NCBI GenBank assembly: GCA_017303505.1
Contig: JAFLCP010000025.1
Span: 1 to 64,000 of the forward strand
Source: Planctomycetota bacterium
Lineage (GTDB): Bacteria > Planctomycetota > Planctomycetia > Pirellulales > Pirellulaceae
Direction: 5' to 3'
DNA length: 64,000 nt
The notes below the pieces were generated by a model, which was not told where the DNA came from, made no database searches, and was given only the letters and a program-made list of their open reading frames with translations. The position numbers and the translations under genes were made by a program. Numbering within the stretch: the first letter of the stretch is position 1; every line of letters begins with the position of its first letter. Positions 56,092-64,000 of the stretch are shown here, one piece after another.

Positions 56092-57426
56092 ATGAACTCT
56101 TCCGGCTTAACGTCCGCCCGTGTTAAGGCATATTGCCGATTATTGCCGATCCTCATCATTTGCTACATGGTCGCATACGTCGATCGCAACAATGTGGCTA
56201 TCGCTAAACTCAACATGGTCCAAGACCTAAAGCTGTTCGATGAACGGGTTTTTGGTTTCGGTATTGGGGTTTTCTTTTGGGGCTACATGCTCCTGGAGAT
56301 TCCAGGGACGGTTTTGGTAGAACGCTGGAGCGCCAATAAATGGATATGTCGTATCATGGTGACCTGGGGAGTCATTGCCGCATTGACGGCTTTTGTGCAA
56401 ACGCCCATGCACTTCTACATAATCCGTTTCTTGCTCGGCGTCGCAGAAGCTGGGTTCTTTCCCGGCGTCATCGTTTATCTCACCCACTGGTTTCCCCAAC
56501 GTGACCGAAGTCGAGTATTGGCGGTGTTCTTTATTGCAACGCCAATTGCCATGATGCTGTCCCCAATCATCTCGCAATCGGTTTTGTTCTATGGCTCAAC
56601 GGAAGTCATTAATGGTGAAGAAATCAACTATCCGAAACTTTGGGGCCTCGATGGCTGGCAATGGGTTTACATCATGTGGGGAATTCCTGCAGTACTGATC
56701 GGAGCTCTGCTTCCATTTATCTTGCCAGATTATCCCAAAGATGCCAAATGGCTTAATCCCGATGAACGACAAGCTTTAGAGCAAGAATTGGAACGAGAAA
56801 AACTTTCGCAACACGATCAAAAACATACTTCGGTTTTACATGGCTTGACCAATCCGCGTATCTTGATTCTCACGTTGATTTACTTCGGTGCTGTGGCAGC
56901 GAACTACGGAGTGGAGGGCTTTCTACCAACCATTCTCAAAGATTGGTACAAACTGACCTCTACTCAAGCAGCCCTTCTGACCATTGCCCCGTCAGTACTG
57001 GTTCTCATCGGCCAATTGGGAATCGGTTGGAGCTCAGATCATTTTCAAGAACGGCGCTGGCACGCAGCGATTCCAATTGCACTTGGTTCGATTGCTTTCT
57101 TGGTCGCACCCTTTACACAGGGCAACTTATGGCTCACGATGATTTGTTTCATGGTGGCAGCGGCTGGCATGAAAGCGTATATGCCTGCATTCTGGGCACT
57201 TCCCAGCCTCTTCCTCACCAGCGTCGCAGCTGCAGGTAGCATCGGTCTAATCAACTCCTTCGGCAATCTTGGCGGATTTGTGGGCCCAATGCTTCTAGGT
57301 TCAATCAAAGAATCGACACAATCCTACGACGCCGGTCTCTACGCGCTTGCAGCTCTGTCAGGAATGTCGGTAATTCTGCTTCTTGTTCTCCCACTACACA
57401 CCGACGAGAAAAAGGACTCAACCTAA
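56092..57426 (+). CDS. MFS transporter, anion:cation symporter type
   Basis: Protein of 444 residues from the ATG at 56092; the frame is open from 55984, but the extra 36 residues are Pro/Ser-rich and precede the normal family start. Twelve helices are expected. YVDRNNVAIAKLNMVQDLKL after helix 1 and FLLGVAEAGFFPGVIVYLTHWFPQRDRSR (helix 4 to loop) are typical of the ACS family, which takes up organic anions such as tartrate, glucarate or phthalate with protons. It follows the RND pump by 154 bases. Substrate cannot be told. Confidence 0.9.
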   Translation: MNSSGLTSARVKAYCRLLPILIICYMVAYVDRNNVAIAKLNMVQDLKLFDERVFGFGIGVFFWGYMLLEIPGTVLVERWSANKWICRIMVTWGVIAALTAFVQTPMHFYIIRFLLGVAEAGFFPGVIVYLTHWFPQRDRSRVLAVFFIATPIAMMLSPIISQSVLFYGSTEVINGEEINYPKLWGLDGWQWVYIMWGIPAVLIGALLPFILPDYPKDAKWLNPDERQALEQELEREKLSQHDQKHTSVLHGLTNPRILILTLIYFGAVAANYGVEGFLPTILKDWYKLTSTQAALLTIAPSVLVLIGQLGIGWSSDHFQERRWHAAIPIALGSIAFLVAPFTQGNLWLTMICFMVAAAGMKAYMPAFWALPSLFLTSVAAAGSIGLINSFGNLGGFVGPMLLGSIKESTQSYDAGLYALAALSGMSVILLLVLPLHTDEKKDST

Positions 57427-57707
57427 CCGAGTAGCTCTTTACTTCGCTGCAACAAGATCGGCTGAAAAACACTTCTGTGAGCGAAACGAAACAGAGATGC
57501 AGTGTGGGTAAAAAAAGTGATTAGTTCCGAAGCAGGCAGGCCTCAATAGTAGGCTAAGCGACCTTCGTTTCATTATCTTTTTCGAATATAGCTTGCTAAT
57601 TCCGCTACGGCTAGGGTCGCCAGATCAATGCATTGGCCATTGGTAAATGGCTACTACAGATTCGCCTACTTGCCCATGAGATTGGCGGCCGACGCTGCCA
57701 GCGGACC

Positions 57708-57738
57708 TATACTACAAGTTGCAGCAACTTGTAGTATA
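57708..57738. promoter_or_regulatory. Perfect 31-bp palindrome
   Basis: TATACTACAAGTTGC (57708-57722) and GCAACTTGTAGTATA (57724-57738) are exact reverse complements around a single A. With almost no loop and no T tract it is unlike a terminator; an operator for a dimeric regulator, or a cruciform site, fits better. It lies about 280 bases after the MFS gene and 22 bases before an IS-like end. The surrounding gap (57427-57760) has no other feature that I recognise. Confidence 0.6.
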
Positions 57739-57760
57739 AGCTATAGAAGATCGAGCTAAC

Positions 57761-58351
57761 AGGCTGTTGAAAAAGTCTCCATAGGCGATATCCCATCGTA
57801 AGTCAGTGAGTCAGGATGAACGAGAGACCTATATGGCACTTGGCCAGCGAAAAAGAATCTCGGCAACAAAAACTCTTTGTCACAGCGGATTCGATTCCTA
57901 CTCCAGATGGTCAGTTTTCTACTCTAAGCTCAATAAGCTTCTCGCTGACGAAGGTGTCGATTGATGGAGCAAGGAAGCCTGTGCTTCCTTTTACTGTCCC
58001 AGCCGTGATCGTCCTGGTATTCCATCGATTCTTTACTTTCGAATGCTACTAGTCGGCTACTCTGAAGGCAGTCCGTCTCAGCGAAGGATTGATTGGCGAT
58101 GTGCAGACAGTCCTTCTTTACGCAAACTCCTGACGATTCCATTAACAGAGTCAACTCTAGCTCACACTTCTATGACTCACATCCGTGAGCGGATGCCGCA
58201 AAGTATTCACGGAGCTTTATTCGAGTGGGTTCTACGCGTAGCAGCCAGTAAGAATTTGTTTTTGGGGAATTCAGTTGCCGTGGATTCCACCACACTTGAG
58301 GCGGATGCTGCGATTGTGTTGTGCAAACATATTGGCCGGATAAGCCCCTAA
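57761..58351 (+). mobile_element. IS1182-like element remnant with nonsense-mutated transposase
   Basis: AGGCTGTTGAAAAAGT (57761-57776) resembles a common IS1182-type terminal repeat. The frame from ATG 57833 runs to TAA at 58349-58351 with one TGA at 57962-57964. Read through it gives FYSKLNKLLADEGVD, then RPGIPSILYFRMLLVGY, RRIDWRCADSPSLRKLL, MTHIRERMP and AVDSTTLEADAA, the N-terminal half of IS1182-family transposases. Relatives usually have Arg (CGA) where the TGA is, so a single C-to-T change is likely. The C-terminal half and right end are missing. Confidence 0.8.
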
Positions 58352-58471
58352 GTCCATGTTTTTCGGCGACTGTCAATGAAGGACTGGGCTCATAGAAGAG
58401 TCTTCACTCTACAAACAACTGAGTGAAGGATTGCTTGCAAGTTGGCAGAGGCTTGTTCGACATTCACTACA

Positions 58472-59107
58472 TTACGTCAGTTGCAGATAAAGCCATAAGA
58501 TGCCGAATGAACCGAGTACGGTCACGGCAGCAATGATCAACATGTAAGTGGTACGAAGTAGAGCTTCGAATAAGGTTAAATCACCAAAGCCCAGCCTCTC
58601 GAACACGAACCCAATTGCTTCAAGGCTATCGGGACTGCGAATGATCCAATACGGAAGAGCGAGAATTCCAACCCATACAGACGATAAACATAGCCCTATC
58701 GTGAGAAAGCCATCATCCTTCATTTGATGCGAATACCAGAGAAGAAACGGCCCCAGCAAGAGAAAGCCTAAGCCGATTCCGATACCACTGACATCCCAAC
58801 TGGCCACGCCCGCAAACAAGCTTACGCTTGCTGGAGTTTCCTCTTCGTGAAGGTAAATATTCCGCACGATCTGCGTCTCGCGATCAACTTCTTTCGGAGT
58901 CGGCGGAGTTGATGGTGAAGAGTTTTTTTCCGCAGTCCCAACAGGCTTAATCGATTCGGGCGTTTCGAGCCGCGCGACCTTACGCGCGCTACCCTTGTGC
59001 GGAATCCTCAGCAAAACACCGCACGAACATCTCCCAACCTTCCCTCCATTTTCATCGGCAACGGTCGTCGAGTTTTTGCATTTGGGGCATTCAAAATTTA
59101 TCGGCAC
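58472..59107 (-). CDS. Zinc-ribbon membrane protein, unknown
   Basis: Protein of 211 residues; GTG start at 59107 after AGGAGAG. Residues 3-36 form a zinc ribbon: CPKC (Cys7, Cys10) and RCSCG (Cys27, Cys29), with VLLRIP following. A polar Pro/Ser/Lys linker (37-90) leads to three or four hydrophobic segments (about 105-130, 135-155, 185-208). It probably sits in the inner membrane with the ribbon in the cytoplasm. The same ribbon occurs in the short ORF at 50347-50496. No function recognised. It precedes nothing obvious; PdeM lies upstream in the same direction. Confidence 0.7.
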   Translation of the reverse strand: MPINFECPKCKNSTTVADENGGKVGRCSCGVLLRIPHKGSARKVARLETPESIKPVGTAEKNSSPSTPPTPKEVDRETQIVRNIYLHEEETPASVSLFAGVASWDVSGIGIGLGFLLLGPFLLWYSHQMKDDGFLTIGLCLSSVWVGILALPYWIIRSPDSLEAIGFVFERLGFGDLTLFEALLRTTYMLIIAAVTVLGSFGILWLYLQLT

Positions 59108-59302
59108 AACACTCTCCTAAACCTAGACAAGGAGAGAAATCTTACACTTACCTAACAGCTCATATCAAGCAATCTTCAGACGCCCCAAAGTTTTTTCCAT
59201 TTATTAAGACCGCTAACTTTTACACCATCAACTCAAATACAGATTCCCTACCAGTTGGTGATGAAATCACTCGCTCCAAAACCATTATCAACTTAGAGGC
59301 TC

Positions 59303-60022
59303 TTAAACCTCAATCACCTGAGAATCGGCAATCACGAAGACTCGCTGTTGCTTTAAGCGTTCGATTAGTTTGGTACCAGTGAAAGTCCCAAAAGCTGGCA
59401 AGACGATACCCTGCCGACTCATCCAGAAACATGGCAACTTCTCACGCACTAAGATACTCCCCGTTCCACGCCAAGCGGGATGAATATGGCCCGCCAAATA
59501 GAATGGTGCATTCGTCGTTGGAATCTCGCTCCCCTTCTTCAATTCCGCACTCGATACAGGTTCGGACGGCGGTATATGCAAGAACTGAAATGGACCTTCC
59601 ACGCAGCCCGCAGGCTCAATCACCAAAGGCCAATGCTCTGGCCACTTCTTGGTATGCCGATCATGATTCCCTTTGATCAATCGCCATTTGCAGCCCACAA
59701 CTCGCGCAAAGAAATCACTTATCTCATCGTGCACACGTTCATTTAGCGAATCCGCTGCATGAATCAGGTCGCCCAGAATAACACACTCGGTCGGTTCAAA
59801 CGACTGCACCAATTGCTGCAAACGATTCAAACTGTCGCGGCTACTGGCCGCCGGCACAGCTAATCCCGCCTGCCGAAAAGTAGCGTCTTTTCCCAAATGC
59901 AAATCGGCTACAAACAAGATGCGTTGATCGCGCCAATACAATCCCCGCTCCGGCAACATTTGCAAAAATTGATCACGGACAATAATGTGACAACTCCCAT
60001 ATCCTACGGTGCTCTTTGTCAC
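59303..60022 (-). CDS. pdeM: Ligase-associated DNA damage response endonuclease PdeM
   Basis: Protein of 239 residues with GTG start. Calcineurin-like metallophosphoesterase with the full metal set: DLHLGK (Asp40, His42), GDLIH (Asp85), GNHD (Asn119, His120) and GHIHP (His179, His181). The family works with an Lhr-type helicase, an ATP-dependent DNA ligase and an exonuclease in a DNA repair set. The helicase gene is directly upstream on the same strand, 153 bases away, which supports the assignment. The ligase and exonuclease genes are not in the window. Confidence 0.9.
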   Translation of the reverse strand: MTKSTVGYGSCHIIVRDQFLQMLPERGLYWRDQRILFVADLHLGKDATFRQAGLAVPAASSRDSLNRLQQLVQSFEPTECVILGDLIHAADSLNERVHDEISDFFARVVGCKWRLIKGNHDRHTKKWPEHWPLVIEPAGCVEGPFQFLHIPPSEPVSSAELKKGSEIPTTNAPFYLAGHIHPAWRGTGSILVREKLPCFWMSRQGIVLPAFGTFTGTKLIERLKQQRVFVIADSQVIEV

Positions 60023-60175
60023 GTCTCACACTCCGTTCACTACAGTTCGTGATTCACTTCGCTCAATCGACATTACACTTTACCAAAAGAATATTCGCTG
60101 GGGAGTAAGTGTCCCTCTCGCAGATACTCAAATTTATCAGTCGCCGCTGTACTTCGAGCCCATCAGAACTCGCAG

Positions 60176-62656
60176 CTAATGCGCTGCGGCGATTTCCAAT
60201 TGTTGTTGCATCTTCAAAACTCGATCTGCAAGCGTCTCGCTGCTCAGTCGTTCGCGCATGCGTTCAACAATTAGCGGAAACGCCAATGGAGTCGGCTTCT
60301 TGGGTCGCTCGACCAGACACTCTAGCGACTCGAGTCGTTGCATCGTTGCCATCAACCGCTTCCACTCGAGTTGCTTCTCCAACGCTTCACGTCGACTCTG
60401 CTGCAACAACAACGAATCAGGTTCGAACTGAGCAAAAACATCGTAAAACAAATTGCTCGACGCCTGCAGATAACGCATCGTCTTGCTGCGACCGGGAAAA
60501 CCAGAGTGGATCATTCCTGATATTCGAGCGATTTCTCGAAAATGACGTTTTGCCATCTCCGTTGAATTTAAGCTCTCGCCGATATCACTCTCTAAATTCT
60601 CAATCGAAAACAACTCAGCGGTTTTCAGCTCTTCCAGCGGCGCCACTTCGACCGATTCCAGCAGCAACCCATAATCATTAATGGCAATCGAAAACGTGAT
60701 CGGCTTGATGCGACTCAGACGCAATGCCAGTAATGCGGCTAACCCCTCATGCACCAAACGCCCTTCCATGGGATAGAATAAGAGCAAGTGCCTTTTCTTA
60801 AACTCGAGCTGCTCTACCAGCAGCTGCTTCTCACTAGGCAAACGACTCCATTTCTGTTGTAAGACGAGAAGTGGCTTAACCGCTTCCATCTCTGCCTCAC
60901 GGTACTCACCCCGCGCCGCGGCAGCTAACTCCTCGCGCATCGCCGCTGATAATTCGCTCGATAAGGGCATACGTCCACCCATCCAGCGTGGAACGGCTGT
61001 CGGATTTCCGCGAGCCTTCTTCACATACGCCGTGTTATCGCGCACTCGAACTAACTCGAGTAGCTTACCAGCCAATAAGAATCGATCCCCTGGTTTCAAG
61101 CGAGCCGCAAAAGTCTCTTCTACGCTCCCTAACTTGCTACCCTTAAGATACTGGACCTGCACTTCCGCATCCGACGTAATAGTGCCTATCGACATGCGAT
61201 GTTGACGCACAGTTCGCTTGTCCGTAACGCAATACTGGTCGTCTATGTGTTGCAATCGATGGAACTCGGGGTAAGCGTGTAACGATTCTCCTCCCTCTTT
61301 GCAGAATTTTAATACCCATTCCCATTCAGCATCCGTCAGTGATTCAAACGCAGTGGTGTCGCGCACCTCAGCCAACAATTCCTCACTCCGATAACTCCCT
61401 TCGATACCACAAGTAACAGCGTGCTGTACCAAAACATCGAGTGGCTTATTCTCCGGAAGACGAGCCTCGATTTGGCGGCGGTGCATTGCGCGGCGTGCCG
61501 CTGCCAACTCGACCAATTCCAGGGCGTGAGTTGGCACAAAAGTCAATCGACTCGGGACACCCGGCCGATGTCCACTGCGCCCAGCTCGTTGCACTAAGCG
61601 GGCTATCCCTTTGGGACTACCAACCTGCAACACTTGCTCCACCAGCGGATAGTCGACACCCAAGTCGAGACTGCTTGTGCAAACGACAGCTTTCAAATCG
61701 CCGGCCCGCAAGCGTTCTTCGACCCACTGCCGGACCGATGTATCGAGAGAGCCATGATGAATGGCTAACATTCCGGCCCAATCAGGTCGCGTTTTGAGAA
61801 TGGCTTGATACCATACTTCCGTCTGCGAACGCGTGTTGGTAAAGACGAGAGTATTCTTGGCTTGGTCGATCATTCCAACCACTTCACCCACCATCGTGCC
61901 ACCGCTATGCCCGGCCCACGGAAAGCGTTCGATCTGCGCGGGCAACAAGGAAGCGATCTCCGTCTCTTTTTTGGTATCACCCTGAACAATCACAGCGTCG
62001 CGACTCCGTTCGGGCCCAACCAGCGTTGCCAAGGCTTGTTCCAAATTACCCAATGTCGCCGAGATCCCCCAAACTCGAAGTTCGGGACAAAACTTGCGCA
62101 GTCGCGCGAGTGCTAGTTCCGTCTGTACGCCACGTTTGGTACCGAGGAGTTCGTGCCATTCATCGACAACCACACAACGCAAACTCGTCAACCTACTGCG
62201 AAAGTCTTCGTACGTTAGCAAAATAGTGAGACTTTCAGGCGTAGTGACGAGAGTGTCGGGAATATCTTTCCTTTGCTTAGCTTTTGCGGAGCTACCGACA
62301 TCGCTTGTGCGCAATTGAACGCGCCAAGGGACGCCGAGTTGCTCGGCGCTAGTCTGCAGGGCGTTGACGGTGTCGCCGGCCAGGGCCCGGAGCGGTGTGA
62401 TCCACAAAACTTTTAGGCCAGACTCCATTTCGCCATCATTTTGTAATAATTTGGCCGATTCTTGAAGGATCGGGCCCAACCACACCGACATCGTTTTTCC
62501 AGTTCCCGTCGCAGCGTGGACGAGGCCACTTTTCCCATCTAAATAGGCTTGCCACGTTTCGGTTTGAAACGGAAACGGCTTCCAGCGACGAGTGGCAAAC
62601 CACTTTTCGAGCTGTTTCCGCGCTTTCTCTTCGAATTGAGAACGACTTTTTGTCAA
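60176..62656 (-). CDS. Ligase-associated DEXH helicase (Lhr family)
   Basis: Protein of 826 residues from a TTG at 62656 with GGGGG about 10 bases upstream. The frame stays open to 62971, but that extension lies antisense to the photolyase gene and is low-complexity. Landmarks: FPFQTETWQAYL (Q-like motif), HAATGTGKTMSVWL (Walker A), TPLRAL, DEWHELLGTKRG (motif II, the DEWH form), SATLGN (motif III), and in domain 2 VFTNTRSQTEVWY and QRAGRSGHRPG. The Lhr-core C-terminal region follows. ATP-driven 3'-5' translocation on DNA is expected from family knowledge. It pairs with PdeM in a ligase-associated repair set. Confidence 0.92.
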   Translation of the reverse strand: MTKSRSQFEEKARKQLEKWFATRRWKPFPFQTETWQAYLDGKSGLVHAATGTGKTMSVWLGPILQESAKLLQNDGEMESGLKVLWITPLRALAGDTVNALQTSAEQLGVPWRVQLRTSDVGSSAKAKQRKDIPDTLVTTPESLTILLTYEDFRSRLTSLRCVVVDEWHELLGTKRGVQTELALARLRKFCPELRVWGISATLGNLEQALATLVGPERSRDAVIVQGDTKKETEIASLLPAQIERFPWAGHSGGTMVGEVVGMIDQAKNTLVFTNTRSQTEVWYQAILKTRPDWAGMLAIHHGSLDTSVRQWVEERLRAGDLKAVVCTSSLDLGVDYPLVEQVLQVGSPKGIARLVQRAGRSGHRPGVPSRLTFVPTHALELVELAAARRAMHRRQIEARLPENKPLDVLVQHAVTCGIEGSYRSEELLAEVRDTTAFESLTDAEWEWVLKFCKEGGESLHAYPEFHRLQHIDDQYCVTDKRTVRQHRMSIGTITSDAEVQVQYLKGSKLGSVEETFAARLKPGDRFLLAGKLLELVRVRDNTAYVKKARGNPTAVPRWMGGRMPLSSELSAAMREELAAAARGEYREAEMEAVKPLLVLQQKWSRLPSEKQLLVEQLEFKKRHLLLFYPMEGRLVHEGLAALLALRLSRIKPITFSIAINDYGLLLESVEVAPLEELKTAELFSIENLESDIGESLNSTEMAKRHFREIARISGMIHSGFPGRSKTMRYLQASSNLFYDVFAQFEPDSLLLQQSRREALEKQLEWKRLMATMQRLESLECLVERPKKPTPLAFPLIVERMRERLSSETLADRVLKMQQQLEIAAAH

Positions 62657-62784
62657 ACGATTGCCCCCAGAATAGCGGGAATGGTATCTTGTCCCAGCTA
62701 TATAGTATGAAGGCTGCGAAGTGGGATCGATCCTGCCGCAGGGAAGACGGAGTCGAATCAAATTCAAACGATGCGGGGTGTAAC

Positions 62785-64000
62785 ATGTCGGTTCCAAGCA
62801 GGGAGTGGGCGGAATCCGTACGGACCCTCCCCCAGCACCTGCAAGAACGCAGTTACCTCTATAGTCCAGGAGCCGCCGAGCACGACGGCGACTTCGTCTT
62901 GTGCTGGCTGCATCATGCGTTTCGACTGGATGAAAATCCAGTTCTCGATGTTGCGAAGCATTTAGCAGCACGCGCTGGCAAACCGCTCTTGGTATATCAG
63001 GCGGTTTGCGAACATTACCGCTATGCGTCTGATCGCCATCATTGGTTCATGTTGGAAGGTGCGCGGGATCTGCAAGCGCAAATGGCACGAAGCGGATTGA
63101 GCTATTATTTCCACTTGGGCCGTCCCGGCCATCGCGAACCGCATTTGAAGTCTCTGACTCGTCAGGCGGCACTGATGGTAACGGAGGACTTTCCGCTTGA
63201 TCCGACGATGCCCTGGACCGAGCGGTTGAGCCATACCACGCCAACCCCTATCGTGTTGGTTGATGCTGCGTGTGTCGTTCCAATGCGCTTAGTGGGCAAA
63301 GCTTATGATCGCGCTTTTGCTTATCGCGAGGCGACTGAAAAACTATACGCTGAACGTATCAGTCGCGAGTGGCCTGAATGCACTGCGATGCCAGAGCCCT
63401 ATCACGGCGTATTGCCCTTTGAACCGGTTGATCTACAAAATGTCTCGCTCGCCCATTTGATCGCTCAGTGCAACATCGATCATGCCGTTGGCCCAGTGGG
63501 TGACACGCGTGGCGGAACGTCGGCGGGTTACGCGCGGTGGAATGAATTTAAGCAAGCTCATTTGCATGACTATGCTAAGAAACGCAATGACGCGACGGTT
63601 TCTGGTGTGAGTCGCATGTCGGCGTACTTGCACTATGGAATGGTATCTCCGTTTCGGATCGCTCGTGAAGCGGACCAATGCGGCGCCGAGAAATATCTTG
63701 ATGAGTTATTGATCTGGCGCGAGATGGCTTACGTTTTTTGTCGTTATCGCGATTGCGTCGAGACTCTTGAGGCGATTCCCTCATGGGCACGTAAGACTTT
63801 GCTCGAACATCGCCACGATATTCGTCGTTGTTTACACTCGTGGGAAATGAGTGCTCGCGGTAAAACGGGCGATGCTCTTTGGGATGCTTGCCAACGGAGC
63901 TTATTGAAACATGGTGAGCTGCATAACAACTTGCGAATGACTTGGGGCAAACAAATCCTGCAGTGGACAAGCGGCCCCGACGAAGCGTTGGCTCGCTTGC
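62785..64000 (+). CDS. Deoxyribodipyrimidine photolyase, class II-like, cut by window edge
   Basis: Partial: 405 codons are present with no stop, so the C-terminus lies past 64000. ATG after GGGGTG. The N-terminal domain has LCWLHHAFRLDENPVLDVA and HHWFMLEGARDL, resembling class II CPD photolyases (FMLEGL), then VVPMRLVG. The FAD half has GGTSAGYARWNEF, RNDATVSGVSRMSAYLHYGMVSP and ELLIWREMAYVFCRY, again in the class II arrangement. The enzyme uses blue light and FAD to split pyrimidine dimers. It is divergent from the Lhr helicase, so this end is a DNA-repair cluster. A cryptochrome relative without repair activity is possible. Confidence 0.88.
   Translation, partial: MSVPSREWAESVRTLPQHLQERSYLYSPGAAEHDGDFVLCWLHHAFRLDENPVLDVAKHLAARAGKPLLVYQAVCEHYRYASDRHHWFMLEGARDLQAQMARSGLSYYFHLGRPGHREPHLKSLTRQAALMVTEDFPLDPTMPWTERLSHTTPTPIVLVDAACVVPMRLVGKAYDRAFAYREATEKLYAERISREWPECTAMPEPYHGVLPFEPVDLQNVSLAHLIAQCNIDHAVGPVGDTRGGTSAGYARWNEFKQAHLHDYAKKRNDATVSGVSRMSAYLHYGMVSPFRIAREADQCGAEKYLDELLIWREMAYVFCRYRDCVETLEAIPSWARKTLLEHRHDIRRCLHSWEMSARGKTGDALWDACQRSLLKHGELHNNLRMTWGKQILQWTSGPDEALARL

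Noticed and set aside
58402..58428. Hairpin CTTCACTC/GAGTGAAG downstream of the IS remnant
   Set aside because: Stem of 8 with an 11-base loop and no T tract; not supportable as a terminator or IS end.
62657..62971. N-terminal extension of the helicase frame
   Set aside because: It is antisense to the photolyase gene start, is Arg-rich and low-complexity, and a TTG with a good ribosome site gives the normal family N-terminus.

Overview
The window looks like a chromosome segment of a planctomycete, probably Pirellulales (inference). The grounds are moderate GC, many large secreted proteins with Gly/Met-rich linkers, DUF11 and zinc-ribbon/WD40-type proteins, a cytosolic Hanks-type kinase among housekeeping genes, and frequent GTG/TTG starts. 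No rRNA, tRNA or CRISPR array was recognised, and the last gene runs off the right edge.

Layout. 1-955 holds an array of short palindromes (GCTAGC and GGTGCC/GGCACC types) and a 15-bp minisatellite that leads into a cvpA-like gene. 2076-7076 (minus) is a compact housekeeping operon read asd > truA > glycosyltransferase > Ser/Thr kinase > accA. 7353-8510 (minus) is a secreted protein. 8879-12431 (plus) is a run of three exported proteins, two of them paralogous and the third with a DUF11 domain, ending in a strong terminator. 12593-13189 is a second and more regular palindrome array with four repeated modules. An ADP-ribosylglycohydrolase-type gene follows.

14941-34597 (minus) is the most striking region: three consecutive genes for secreted proteins of about 2,100 residues each. 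They look like divergent alpha-2-macroglobulin-type (MG-domain) proteins without a recognisable thioester. Copies 2 and 3 are closer to each other and share a REP-like hairpin just after their stop codons. Each copy has its own acidic or glycine-rich inserts.

34829-38219 (minus) carries an amino-acid permease, a methyltransferase with a signal peptide and a lipoprotein thioredoxin. Then come a Tat-exported gamma-glutamyltransferase, hisD-hisC-hisB, a NYN-domain protein, three small membrane proteins and a 953-residue exported protein. 49535-50910 is a gene graveyard with a zinc-ribbon ORF, a WD40 pseudogene and an ISKra4-type transposase remnant. 51400-57426 is an RND efflux pair plus an MFS transporter. 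57427-58351 holds a perfect 31-bp palindrome and an IS1182-like transposase remnant with one nonsense codon. The right end is a DNA-repair cluster: the PdeM phosphoesterase and Lhr-type helicase of the ligase-associated system, divergent from a class II-like photolyase.
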